This document shows, one piece after another, positions 1 through 7,806 of a stretch of 44,740 nucleotides of DNA. Source of the DNA: Collinsella aerofaciens (GTDB taxonomy: Bacteria; Actinomycetota; Coriobacteriia; Coriobacteriales; Coriobacteriaceae); contig NZ_JAHONA010000018.1 of NCBI RefSeq assembly GCF_019131995.1, positions 1-44,740 on the forward strand. Direction: 5' to 3'. The stretch's first letter is position 1; each line of letters begins with the position of its first letter. The notes under the pieces were generated by a model. The model worked only from the letters and a program-made list of their open reading frames with translations, was not told the origin of the DNA and searched no databases. The position numbers and the translations under genes are program-made.

Positions 1-27
1 GTGGACGGCACCGAGCCGTGCGCTTGA
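1..27 (+). CDS. possible C-terminal end of an upstream gene (partial)
   Basis: Frame 1 is open from the window edge and stops at TGA 25-27, eight bases before a strong terminator hairpin. The position suggests the tail of a gene ending just inside the window. Only eight codons are visible, so no function can be given and another frame (TGA at 31-33) cannot be excluded. Confidence 0.3.
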   Translation: MDGTEPCA

Positions 28-34
28 ACTGAGA

Positions 35-66
35 AGGGGGAGGCCTCGCGGCCTCACCCTTTTTTG
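35..66 (+). terminator. intrinsic terminator
   Basis: A GC-rich stem GGGGAGGCC / GGCCTCACC with a short TCGC loop is followed directly by a run of T at 60-65. It would end the transcript of the gene upstream of the window and insulate acpS. Confidence 0.75.
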
Positions 67-115
67 CGTTTACGGGCTTTTGTCTCACATAGTAGCTGTG
101 TTTTATAACCCTCGT

Positions 116-145
116 TTGTCGCATCTTCTGCGAACGGGCTACAAT
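116..145 (+). promoter_or_regulatory. candidate promoter of the acpS operon
   Basis: TTGTCG (116-121) and TACAAT (140-145) are separated by 18 nt and lie about 30 nt upstream of the acpS start. This fits a housekeeping sigma promoter for the six-gene operon that follows. Confidence 0.5.
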
Positions 146-174
146 AACTTAGTCTGTGCGATATGGAGGTGAAC

Positions 175-714
175 ATGGCTGAAGCTGGTATCGGCGTTGA
201 TATCGTCGAGATTTCCCGCATGAAATCAATTCTTGAAAAGACGCCGTCGTTTGCTCGGCGTGTGTTTACCGAAGAAGAGCGTGCGTATTGCGATGCATCA
301 TCGCGTCCCGCTGCTCACTATGCGAGCCGCTTTGCTTCGCGCGAGGCGGTACTTAAAGCTCTCGGCACGGGTTTTAGTCAAGGCGTGGGTCGCAAGGATG
401 TTTCGGTTACGCGTGATAAACTCGGCAAACCGAAGGCGCTGCTTTCGGGCCGTGCTCTCGAGATCGCTCAAGAACTGGGTGTTGTTGAGGTCGCTCTTTC
501 CATTACGCTTACAGGAGACTTGGCCGTTGCGAATGCCATCGCGATTACCGAAGATGCTCGGCCTAAGCCAAAAGAGGAAAAGGTGAGCACCAAGAAACGC
601 GTAGCGCAGACATTTAAAGAGGCTCGCTCTGTTTTAGATGAGCTTGAGCAGCTGCAGAATTCAGCATTGACGGAGCACCTGGGCGATGCTTCGCAAGATA
701 CGCTAGGAGCATAG
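175..714 (+). CDS. acpS: holo-[acyl-carrier-protein] synthase AcpS with C-terminal extension
   Basis: AcpS transfers 4'-phosphopantetheine from CoA to acyl carrier protein in the cytoplasm. The family signatures GIGVDIVEI near the N-terminus (Mg-binding Asp) and RFASREAVLKALG (Mg-binding Glu) are present, followed by the usual SITLTGD segment. An in-frame ATG at 163 exists, but GGAGGT at 165-170 is correctly placed for the ATG at 175, which I chose. The protein is 179 aa; the typical family length is about 120-130 aa. The extra ~50 residues (from about 'EDARPKPKEEK') are charged and end in a predicted helical segment. The stop codon directly abuts the next ATG, so it is the first gene of a tight operon. 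Confidence 0.93.
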   Translation: MAEAGIGVDIVEISRMKSILEKTPSFARRVFTEEERAYCDASSRPAAHYASRFASREAVLKALGTGFSQGVGRKDVSVTRDKLGKPKALLSGRALEIAQELGVVEVALSITLTGDLAVANAIAITEDARPKPKEEKVSTKKRVAQTFKEARSVLDELEQLQNSALTEHLGDASQDTLGA

Positions 715-2331
715 ATGAAACCGGTTTTGAGTACCGAAGAAGTCGTTCGTCTCGAGGATATCATCGAACGCGAAGGGACTTCGAAGGCCGAGCTTATGGA
801 GCTAGCGGGTGAGTTTGCCGCCAACGAGGTCTTGAAGCTCAATCCCGATCGGGTTCTCGTTCTGGTCGGTTTTGGTAATAATGGCGGCGACGGTTGGGTT
901 GCCGCCGATATCCTGAGCCATAAGGGTGTGGACGTGGATATCGTTTCTCCGGTTGAGCCGGATGAGATTCCTGCTGCTCTGGCACGTCATGTTGCTCGTC
1001 GTACTGCCGGCCGCGATGTGCACGTTTGCGTCGGCCCCTCGCGTGACGAACTCGAGGTTTTGATCGATAAGGCCGATGTTGTTGTCGATGCCATTTTTGG
1101 TACCGGTTTCCACGGAAATCTGCGTGCGCCGTTCTCCATCTGGATTCCTACGGTCAATGAATGCGCCGATTGTGTCGTATCCATTGATGTTCCCTCGGGC
1201 CTGAATGCCGAGACGGGCGTTGTTGATGACGACTGCATTCGTGCCGAGCATACGGTGACGATGATTGCGCCCAAGATTGGTCTGTATAGCGCTGATGGTC
1301 CTGAGTATGCTGGCGATTTGATCTGCGGCAATCTTTACGACCGTCTTGACGAGGTCATCGATGATGTCGACCACGCCGCCGAGATTGTCGAGCCCGGTGA
1401 CTTAGTTGATTACTTTGCCCCATTACCTACGAATATCGATAAGTATTCCCGTGGCTCTGTGCTTATTGTCGCCGGATCTGCGCAATATCCTGGTGCTGCC
1501 ATTATGGCGGCCAAGTCTGCAGCTCGCGCGGGTGCTGGTTACGTGGCAGTCGCGGCTCCTGACGCCTGCGCCAATCTTATTCGCATGGCACTTCCTTCGA
1601 TTCCCGTCTTTGCTATTCCGTCTGATTCCCGCGGCTCCTTTGGCGCCGCTGCGCGCATGACTGTGTGCGAGATTGCAAAGAAGTACAGCTGTGTACTGTG
1701 CGGTCCCGGTATGACGACATCTGCCGGCGCTATGCAGGTGGTTTCGGGCTTGCTCGAGCTTGATGTGCCGCTTATCTTGGACGCCGATGCACTCAACTGC
1801 CTTGCTAAGATTGCCATTGACGGTATTGATAGTAATCCCGAGATGTATCGTCGCGAGCAGCCGTTGGTTATGACGCCGCACTATCGTGAACTTTCGCGTC
1901 TGGTTGCCGGTGACGAGGTGAACGACCTTGGTACTGCGATTGCAGCCGCGCAGAAGGTTGTCTGGGCTGCAGGCTCTGACAATCTGGTGGTCATTGCCAA
2001 GGGGCCGACGACGGCTATCTGTGGCGTTGAGCGTGTGCTGCTGCCGCTCTCGGGTCCGGCTTCTCTGGCAACTGCCGGTTCGGGTGATGTCCTCGCGGGT
2101 ATTTTGGCCGGCACGCTTGCCACCATGCGCGACGAGATGGATCGTTGGGAGTTGCTGTATTCGTACGCCGTCGCACTTCACAGCTACGCCGGTTTTGCCG
2201 CGGCGACGGAGTATGGTGAGAAGAGCGTCATCGCGACCGATCTTATCGACTTGATCGGTCCGGCCATGGAACTGGCGGCAAAGGATGCGCTCGAAGATCT
2301 GGGAATCATGGACGAAGGGTCGGATGACTAA
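715..2331 (+). CDS. nnr: bifunctional NAD(P)HX epimerase / ADP-dependent NAD(P)HX dehydratase
   Basis: The 538-aa protein joins the YjeF N-terminal epimerase domain (about residues 1-215, with the NNGGDGW motif) and the YjeF C-terminal ribokinase-like dehydratase domain (about 230-530, with TPHYRELSRL and AGSGDVLAGILAG). Together they repair hydrated NADH and NADPH. Its ATG follows the acpS stop with no gap, implying translational coupling. The acpS-nnr-alr order is a common bacterial arrangement. Length and motifs match the fused YjeF form, so the call is firm. Confidence 0.95.
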   Translation: MKPVLSTEEVVRLEDIIEREGTSKAELMELAGEFAANEVLKLNPDRVLVLVGFGNNGGDGWVAADILSHKGVDVDIVSPVEPDEIPAALARHVARRTAGRDVHVCVGPSRDELEVLIDKADVVVDAIFGTGFHGNLRAPFSIWIPTVNECADCVVSIDVPSGLNAETGVVDDDCIRAEHTVTMIAPKIGLYSADGPEYAGDLICGNLYDRLDEVIDDVDHAAEIVEPGDLVDYFAPLPTNIDKYSRGSVLIVAGSAQYPGAAIMAAKSAARAGAGYVAVAAPDACANLIRMALPSIPVFAIPSDSRGSFGAAARMTVCEIAKKYSCVLCGPGMTTSAGAMQVVSGLLELDVPLILDADALNCLAKIAIDGIDSNPEMYRREQPLVMTPHYRELSRLVAGDEVNDLGTAIAAAQKVVWAAGSDNLVVIAKGPTTAICGVERVLLPLSGPASLATAGSGDVLAGILAGTLATMRDEMDRWELLYSYAVALHSYAGFAAATEYGEKSVIATDLIDLIGPAMELAAKDALEDLGIMDEGSDD

Positions 2332-2333
2332 TC

Positions 2334-3479
2334 ATGAATAAAGCCGATTTGACGCGCTGGTCCTGGGTCGAGATCGACCGCGGGGCGCTCCGTCGCAACA
2401 CGAGGGCCTATAAGAACTTGCTGAATCCACGTCAGCGCCTGTGCTGCGTGGTCAAGGCCGATGCTTATGGCCATGGAGCTGTTGAGTGCGCCAAGATCAT
2501 GTATTCGGCCGGTGCCGACATGTTTGCCGTGGCGACGGTTAACGAGGGCGTTGAGCTCCGACAGGGCGGGATTACGAAACCCATCCTCATCCTAAGCGAG
2601 CCGCCTATCGAGGCCATTCCGACGTTGCTCGAGTTTGATATCATGCCTTCGGTCTATACGTCTGACTTTGCTCTTGCGTATGGCGAATGTGCCGTCGCGG
2701 CGGGCAAAGTGGGCAAGTATCATCTCGCCATCGAGACGGGCATGAATCGTATCGGCGTTCACTACACGCAGGTGCTCGACTTTGTCCGCGGTATAAATTT
2801 CCATCGCGGTATTCAGTGCGACGGCGTATTTACGCACTTCGCCACGGCCGATGAACCTTCGGGCTGGGACTACAAGCTGCAGTGTCAGCGCTTTACCGAG
2901 GCCGTTCAGGCCATTAAGGATGCGGGTTTTGAGTGCGGTATCGTGCACTGCGCCAACACGCCGTCCTCGATGCTCGACCCCTCGATGCATTTTGATATGA
3001 TCCGCGCCGGCGTTGGCTTGTATGGCATGCAGCCGTGCGAGCTGAGTGGCCGCGTGATGCAGCTTGATCCCGTTATGAGCGTCCATGCGCGTGTGACGCG
3101 CGTGGCACACCCTGCGATGGGTGAGGGCGTGGGCTACGGTTTTACCTACCGCGTACCGCGTACGCGCGTTCAGATCTGCACGCTGCCGATCGGTTATGCC
3201 GATGGCCTATCGCGTACGCTTTCCAATCGTATGGATGTGCTGTATCGCGGCGAGCGTGTGCATCAGGTTGGCAATATCTGCATGGACCAGTTTATGGTCG
3301 CCATTCAGTCCAACCCGGCACACGAGATTCCCGAGGCCGAGTATGGTGACGAGATGATCATTGTCGGCCGCGATGGCGATGCCGAGATCACTATGGACGA
3401 GATGGCCCGACTGCGCGGAACAATTAACTACGAGGTCGCCTGCGGCTTTGGCATGCGTCTCGACAAGGTCTACGTGTAG
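2334..3479 (+). CDS. alr: alanine racemase
   Basis: A PLP-dependent fold-type III racemase making D-alanine for peptidoglycan. The PLP lysine is in VVKADAYGHG (Lys41), and the second catalytic tyrosine lies in the VGYGFTYRVPRTR region. The C-terminal beta domain carries the conserved GNICMDQFM segment. At 381 aa it is full length. It starts two bases after the nnr stop, within the same operon. Confidence 0.96.
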   Translation: MNKADLTRWSWVEIDRGALRRNTRAYKNLLNPRQRLCCVVKADAYGHGAVECAKIMYSAGADMFAVATVNEGVELRQGGITKPILILSEPPIEAIPTLLEFDIMPSVYTSDFALAYGECAVAAGKVGKYHLAIETGMNRIGVHYTQVLDFVRGINFHRGIQCDGVFTHFATADEPSGWDYKLQCQRFTEAVQAIKDAGFECGIVHCANTPSSMLDPSMHFDMIRAGVGLYGMQPCELSGRVMQLDPVMSVHARVTRVAHPAMGEGVGYGFTYRVPRTRVQICTLPIGYADGLSRTLSNRMDVLYRGERVHQVGNICMDQFMVAIQSNPAHEIPEAEYGDEMIIVGRDGDAEITMDEMARLRGTINYEVACGFGMRLDKVYV

Positions 3480-3487
3480 GAGCCGCT

Positions 3488-4108
3488 ATGGGCGTCATGC
3501 ACATCCCCGGCCATACCCATCAGGCACCACGTGAGGTCGCACTCGAGGAAATTGAGGCCGTTCTGGGCGATTGTCACCTCTGCCAGCTCTACCAGTCGCG
3601 TCACAATATCGTGTTTGGCGTGGGAAACCCCCGCGCTCGCGTGATGTTTATTGGTGAGGCGCCGGGCCGCAATGAGGATTTGCAGGGCGAGCCCTTTGTG
3701 GGGGCGGCAGGCGAGGACCTCAACGGCATTTTGTCGCTGGCGGGCCTCAAACGCGAAGACGTCTACATTGCCAACGTGCTTAAGTGCCGCCCGCCGGGAA
3801 ACCGCAATCCGCGTCCCGAGGAAGTGCTGGCTTGCTCGCCGTTTTTGCGTGAGCAGATTCGAAGCATCTGGCCCGATATTATCGTGACGCTCGGCAACCC
3901 CGCGACGCACTTTGTGCTTAAGACCGAGATTGGCATTACTAAGCTGCGCGGCAGGTTCCACCAGATGGGGCATTTTGTAGTAATGTCCACGTTCCATCCG
4001 GCAGCAGCGCTGCGCAATCCGGCGTGGCAGGAGCTGCTGGAGGAAGACTTTAAGATGCTGGGCGACTATCTGGAGCGACATCCCGCACCAGAGGACGCCT
4101 CGGAATAA
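3488..4108 (+). CDS. uracil-DNA glycosylase, family 4 type (Fe-S)
   Basis: Excises uracil from DNA. The protein (206 aa) has the family-4/5 motif GEAPGRNEDLQG, a downstream FHPAAALRNP motif, and four cysteines arranged as in the [4Fe-4S] group: Cys29 and Cys32 (CHLC), one in LKCRPP and one in LACSPF. GEAPG followed by N/E-type residues favours family 4. It begins eight bases after alr and is in the same operon. Confidence 0.92.
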   Translation: MGVMHIPGHTHQAPREVALEEIEAVLGDCHLCQLYQSRHNIVFGVGNPRARVMFIGEAPGRNEDLQGEPFVGAAGEDLNGILSLAGLKREDVYIANVLKCRPPGNRNPRPEEVLACSPFLREQIRSIWPDIIVTLGNPATHFVLKTEIGITKLRGRFHQMGHFVVMSTFHPAAALRNPAWQELLEEDFKMLGDYLERHPAPEDASE

Positions 4109-4120
4109 TAAGGAGCATAT

Positions 4121-4627
4121 ATGTCCCTGGAGCGCCTGGGGGTAGGTACTTACAAAACGACTTGCGCTGCCGATACGGAGTACTTTGGCGAGCTAATTGC
4201 ACCGTGCCTTGAGGACGGCGATGTGCTCATCCTGACCGGTGGCCTGGGAGTGGGCAAAACTCACTTTACCAAGGGCGTCTCGCGCGGGCTGGGCGATGAG
4301 CATATGGTTACGAGCCCTACGTTTGCGCTCATGGCCGTTCACGATCAAGGTCGTATTCCGCTGTTTCACTTTGATCTATACCGCCTGGAGCATGCCTACG
4401 AGCTCGAGGATACGGGCATTTTCGATGTGCTGGGCTATGAGGGTGCTTGCTTGCTGGAATGGGGCGAACAATTCCAGGACGAGCTGACGGATGAGTATCT
4501 TTCGGTGACGCTCAAGCGTGATGAGGGCGACAGCGATGTGCGAACGATAACGCTCGAGGCACACGGTGACCGCGCAATGGAGCTTTCCCATTTGATTGAT
4601 AAGGCTGTACAAGATGAGCTTGCATAA
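4121..4627 (+). CDS. tsaE: tRNA t6A37 biosynthesis ATPase TsaE
   Basis: TsaE is the ATPase that resets the TsaB-TsaD complex during threonylcarbamoyl-adenosine (t6A37) synthesis on ANN-decoding tRNAs. The P-loop GGLGVGKTH (about residues 40-48), TSPTFALM and LLEWGEQ are characteristic. AAGGAG sits five bases before the ATG. The 168-aa length is normal, and the 3' end overlaps the start of the TsaB-RimI-TsaD fusion by 14 nt, consistent with coupled expression of the complete t6A machinery. Confidence 0.95.
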   Translation: MSLERLGVGTYKTTCAADTEYFGELIAPCLEDGDVLILTGGLGVGKTHFTKGVSRGLGDEHMVTSPTFALMAVHDQGRIPLFHFDLYRLEHAYELEDTGIFDVLGYEGACLLEWGEQFQDELTDEYLSVTLKRDEGDSDVRTITLEAHGDRAMELSHLIDKAVQDELA

Positions 4628-6998
4628 CGACAACGCGCTGGTGGTGGCGCTCGATACCTCGACCGACATGCTTGCCTGCGCGGCAAGCTGGATTGATGGG
4701 CAGACGGGCGAGACGAAGCTCGTGAGTGGCGACCACATGTGTCGCCGTCACGCCAACGTTGAGCTCGTGAATACCGTTGATGGCGTGCTGGCTCAAGCCG
4801 GTCTGGATCGCAGCGATGTTGGTTACTACGTGGTCGGCCGCGGCCCGGGGTCGTTTACGGGTGTGCGCATCGGCATCTCCACTGCCAAGGGCCTCGCGCG
4901 TGGTGCCAATGTTCCGCTGCTGGGCGTGTCGACGCTCGACGCCTGCGCTTGGACGGCGTGGAAGGCTGGCGTGCGCGGCAAGCTTGGTATCTTGGCCGAT
5001 GCTATGCGCGGTGAGGTATATCCGGCGCTGTATATGCTGGTCGATGAGGGTCCCGAGCGTCTGTTTCAGCGCGAGCGCGTGGTCAAGGCCGCCGTGGCGC
5101 TTGATGAGTGGCGTCAGACCGCGGGCTGGGATCAGGTTCAGCTAACTGGTGACGGTCTCGTGCGTTATGGCAAGCTGCTGGGTGAGGACGAGACGGCACG
5201 CTGCGTGGAGCGAGGCCTGTGGTGGCCCTCGGGCGAGGGCCTGCTGATGGCGCACGCTGCGGGTGACGGCGATCCGGCTCGCGTCCTGCCGATTTACACG
5301 CGCCTTTCGGATGCCGAGGAAAACGAGCGCAAGCGTCTTGGTCTTGCCGAGAGTGCGCAGAGCGAAATTACGGGTGTTGCCGATGAGCTCGCTGGGCGTC
5401 ATCTGCAATTCCGCCCCATGGGCGCGGCGGATGCCGAGGGCGCGAGCGCACTGGAGACCGCCTGCTTTGAAGGCGCCGGACACGAGGCGTGGACGCCGGG
5501 CATGTTCTTGTCCGAGCTGGGCGAGGACGTTGCCGCTCCGCGTAGCTGGTGGGTGGCGCACGACGACGGTCAGTTGCTGGGTCTTGCCGGCGGCATGGTC
5601 GTCGACGGGGACGTGCAGATTCTGGATGTTGCCGTCGATCCGAAGCATCGCCGCGAGGGTATTGCCCGCAAGCTGCTGTCGCACGTGAGCTACGATGCCC
5701 AGATGCTCGGCTGCACCACGGCTTCGCTCGAGGTCGAGGACGGCAACGAGGGCGCTATTGCACTCTATGCCTCCCTGGGCTTTACCGAGGCGGGCTGCCG
5801 CCGCGGTTACTACGGTGTTGGCAAAGATGCCATTGTCATGACGGCGCCGCTGCCCTTGGTGCTCCCGGTCGACAACGCTTCGCCCGAGCCGACGGCGGCT
5901 GAGCAGCGTGTATGGCCGCTACCTGCACCCGAGCGAACCGTTGAGGAACGCGCCGAAATTGAGCGTCGCCGCCTGGTGCTTGCCATCGAGAGTTCGTGCG
6001 ATGAGACGGCTGTGGCGATTATCGATGCGGACGGTAATATGCTGGCCAATCAGGTTTCGACGCAGATCGATTTTCATGCCCGTTTTGGCGGCGTAGTGCC
6101 CGAGATCGCTTCGCGCAAGCACGTTGAGGTTATCGTGAGCGTCGTGGACGCGGCGCTCGAGGATGCCGCGGCATCGCTTGGTCTTGAGGGCGGAGCCATC
6201 GCGCCGAGCGAACTCGCCGCTGTTGGCGTGACACAGGGTCCGGGCCTGGTGGGTGCTCTGGTGGTGGGCGTCGCCTTCGCCAAGGGCTTTGCCTATGCTG
6301 CCGGTAAACCGCTCGTGTGTGTCAATCATCTGGAGGGCCACCTGTTTGCCAACCTGCTGGCGCAGCCCGATCTCAAGCCGCCGTTTATCTTCACGCTCGT
6401 CTCGGGCGGTCATACCATGCTTGTTCACGTCAAGGCGTGGGGCGACTACGAGGTGCTCGGCGAGACGCTCGACGACGCCGCGGGCGAAGCCTTTGACAAA
6501 GTGGCAAAGGCGCTGGGCCTGGGCTATCCCGGCGGCCCCATCATCTCCAAGCTTGCCGAGACGGGCAACCCCAAGGCGATCGGTTTCCCCCGTGCGCTTA
6601 ACAGCAGGGGGGACTATCGCTTCTCGCTTTCGGGTCTCAAGACGGCGGTGACGCTCTACATCGAGCAGGAGACCAAGGCCGGACGCACGATTCATCTGCC
6701 CGACCTGGCGGCTTCGTTTGAGGCCGCAGTCTTTGACGTTCAGTACAAGAAGGCCAAGAACGCGCTGCATGCCACCGGGTGCAAGGAGTATTGCATCGGT
6801 GGTGGCGTCTCGGCCAATCCGCATCTGCGCGAGATGATGATCAAGAAGCTCGGGCGTCAGGGGATCCGCGTAACGGTGCCGCCTCTCTCGGCATGCACCG
6901 ACAACGCCGCCATGATCGCGGAGGTCGCCCGCCGTAAATTCGACCGAGGAGAAATCTCGCCGTTCGACGTCGACGCCGATCCGAACATGACGCTGTAG
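4614..6998 (+). CDS. tsaD: TsaB-RimI-TsaD three-domain fusion
   Basis: This 794-aa protein carries three proteins that are usually separate. Residues about 1-225 are TsaB (ALDTSTDM; GPGSFTGVRIGISTAKGLA). Residues about 262-412 are a RimI-like GNAT acetyltransferase (VAVDPKHRREGIARKLL acetyl-CoA loop; NEGAIALYASLGF). Residues about 450-794 are TsaD, with the metal-binding NHLEGH motif, VSGGHTM, GGGVSANPHLR and CTDNAAMIA. TsaB and TsaD form the threonylcarbamoyl transferase; RimI acetylates ribosomal protein S18. No frameshift or stop interrupts the linkers, so the fusion is real in this sequence. I chose ATG 4614; an in-frame ATG at 4596 would add six residues that lie deeper inside tsaE. Confidence 0.92.
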   Translation: MSLHNDNALVVALDTSTDMLACAASWIDGQTGETKLVSGDHMCRRHANVELVNTVDGVLAQAGLDRSDVGYYVVGRGPGSFTGVRIGISTAKGLARGANVPLLGVSTLDACAWTAWKAGVRGKLGILADAMRGEVYPALYMLVDEGPERLFQRERVVKAAVALDEWRQTAGWDQVQLTGDGLVRYGKLLGEDETARCVERGLWWPSGEGLLMAHAAGDGDPARVLPIYTRLSDAEENERKRLGLAESAQSEITGVADELAGRHLQFRPMGAADAEGASALETACFEGAGHEAWTPGMFLSELGEDVAAPRSWWVAHDDGQLLGLAGGMVVDGDVQILDVAVDPKHRREGIARKLLSHVSYDAQMLGCTTASLEVEDGNEGAIALYASLGFTEAGCRRGYYGVGKDAIVMTAPLPLVLPVDNASPEPTAAEQRVWPLPAPERTVEERAEIERRRLVLAIESSCDETAVAIIDADGNMLANQVSTQIDFHARFGGVVPEIASRKHVEVIVSVVDAALEDAAASLGLEGGAIAPSELAAVGVTQGPGLVGALVVGVAFAKGFAYAAGKPLVCVNHLEGHLFANLLAQPDLKPPFIFTLVSGGHTMLVHVKAWGDYEVLGETLDDAAGEAFDKVAKALGLGYPGGPIISKLAETGNPKAIGFPRALNSRGDYRFSLSGLKTAVTLYIEQETKAGRTIHLPDLAASFEAAVFDVQYKKAKNALHATGCKEYCIGGGVSANPHLREMMIKKLGRQGIRVTVPPLSACTDNAAMIAEVARRKFDRGEISPFDVDADPNMTL

Positions 6999-7010
6999 CC
7001 GCAAAGGCGC

Positions 7011-7145
7011 GGTCCCCGGCCGGAGGGGCCGGATATAAGGTTTCCTGCTCTACAGTCCTGCGCAAGACGAAGGCCACATTAAGTGCTTTCCTTTGCGTGC
7101 GGAACTCGCGATAAACCTTATATCCGGCCCCTCCGGCCGGGGACC
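7011..7145 (+). repeat. long-arm palindromic element, copy A
   Basis: Two perfect 33-bp arms (7011-7043 and 7113-7145) enclose a 69-nt core (7044-7112). The core begins CCTGCTCTACAGTCCTGC and ends GTGCGGAACTCGCGAT. It contains an inner hairpin whose tip is CAC-ATTAA-GTG. The element begins 12 nt after the tsaD stop and has no T-tract. Copies B, C and D share the core but have unrelated arms. Confidence 0.9.
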
Positions 7146-7286
7146 TTCCTGTATCGATATAGCTTCCGAGCTGGTTTGGCGTCGACAACGTCCAGCAAGA
7201 TTAACAAGCCAGCGTCGAATTTCCGGCGTGCTTTAGCTGAAAGAAAAAGATGGTATGCGGAGCTTTGCTCCGCATTTGGGATGGGA
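7146..7286. other. spacer between palindromic elements A and B
   Basis: No gene is recognisable in this 141-nt stretch. It holds a small perfect hairpin at 7255-7275 (ATGCGGAGC, TTT loop, GCTCCGCAT) just before element B. Nothing else stands out. Confidence 0.5.
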
Positions 7287-7439
7287 GCCCCCGAGAGCGG
7301 CGGGAGCCGGGCGGCGCATGTGAACTTTATCGCGAGTTCCGCACGCAAAGGAAAGCACTTAATGTGGCCTTCGTCTTGCGCAGGACTGTAGAGCAGGAAA
7401 GTTCACATGCGCCGCCCGGCTCCCGCCGCTCTCGGGGGC
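7287..7439 (-). repeat. long-arm palindromic element, copy B (inverted)
   Basis: Two perfect 42-bp arms (7287-7328 and 7398-7439) enclose a 69-nt core (7329-7397). The core is the exact reverse complement of the copy A core at all 69 positions, yet the arms share nothing with copy A beyond the innermost TTT/AAA. The inner part of the arms contains TGTGAAC/GTTCACA, the same half-site seen in the downstream cstA leader. Confidence 0.9.
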
Positions 7440-7536
7440 ATCTCTCATGCAAAAACTTTTGTTGGGTAAAGTCCGAGGTCAGTGGCGTTTTATACCGAGA
7501 AATTCAAAAAAGTTGAAAATTCATTACATATTTGCG

Positions 7537-7565
7537 TTGACTTTAGGTAACTAAAGTTTCATACT
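7537..7565 (+). promoter_or_regulatory. candidate promoter of the cstA-family gene
   Basis: TTGACT (7537-7542) and CATACT (7560-7565) are spaced by 17 nt. If used, transcription would begin near 7572 and give a leader of about 235 nt before the transporter gene. The -10 box is imperfect, so the assignment is tentative. Confidence 0.45.
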
Positions 7566-7583
7566 CCTTTTCAACCACTGGGG

Positions 7584-7646
7584 GATGTGAACACGCACGG
7601 ATCGTTCACATCATGATTGAAGAGGATTTCTTAGGCATGTTCACAC
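7584..7646. promoter_or_regulatory. TGTGAAC/GTTCACA half-site cluster
   Basis: GATGTGAAC (7584-7592) and GTTCACATC (7604-7612) form a perfect 9-bp inverted repeat with an 11-nt spacer, and ATGTTCACA (7638-7646) repeats one half. The arrangement resembles operators for a dimeric DNA-binding protein placed just downstream of the candidate promoter. It could instead be a stem in the leader RNA. The cognate regulator is not identifiable here. Confidence 0.5.
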
Positions 7647-7658
7647 ATCAGCTAAACA

Positions 7659-7730
7659 TTATCAGCGTAGTAATTATCTGATGCGGGTTAGCACATACAG
7701 CTAGCCCGTACGATAACGGGCGGCTGATAA
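7659..7730 (+). promoter_or_regulatory. structured leader, possible riboswitch-like or attenuator aptamer
   Basis: TTATCAGC (7659-7666) pairs perfectly with GCTGATAA (7723-7730), closing a 72-nt domain. Inside it, GGGTTAGC (7685-7692) can pair with GCTAGCCC (7700-7707), while GCCCGT (7704-7709) can pair with ACGGGC (7716-7721). The last two options share bases 7704-7707 and are mutually exclusive. A terminator follows five bases later. I do not recognise a known riboswitch class in it. Confidence 0.45.
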
Positions 7731-7734
7731 AGAT

Positions 7735-7772
7735 GAGGGCCGTCGAGCGCAACCGACGGCCCTCATTTTTTA
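7735..7772 (+). terminator. intrinsic terminator inside the cstA leader
   Basis: GAGGGCCGTCG (7735-7745) and CGACGGCCCTC (7754-7764) form an 11-bp perfect stem followed by ATTTTTT. It lies between the candidate promoter and the transporter gene, 35 nt before the start codon, and therefore could act as a regulated attenuator rather than only as the end of an upstream transcript. Confidence 0.8.
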
Positions 7773-7806
7773 TGTCTAGGAAGTTCTTTTTAGAGGAGGA
7801 AATGTA

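Noticed and set aside
7011..7439. Insertion sequence or composite transposon bounded by elements A and B
   Set aside because: No transposase or other gene lies between them, no target duplication is visible, and the arms of A and B are not similar to each other.
7659..7730. Known riboswitch class (purine, glycine, c-di-GMP, guanidine, T-box) for the cstA leader
   Set aside because: The conserved junction and loop sequences of those classes, as far as I can recall them, are not present; only generic structure supports it.
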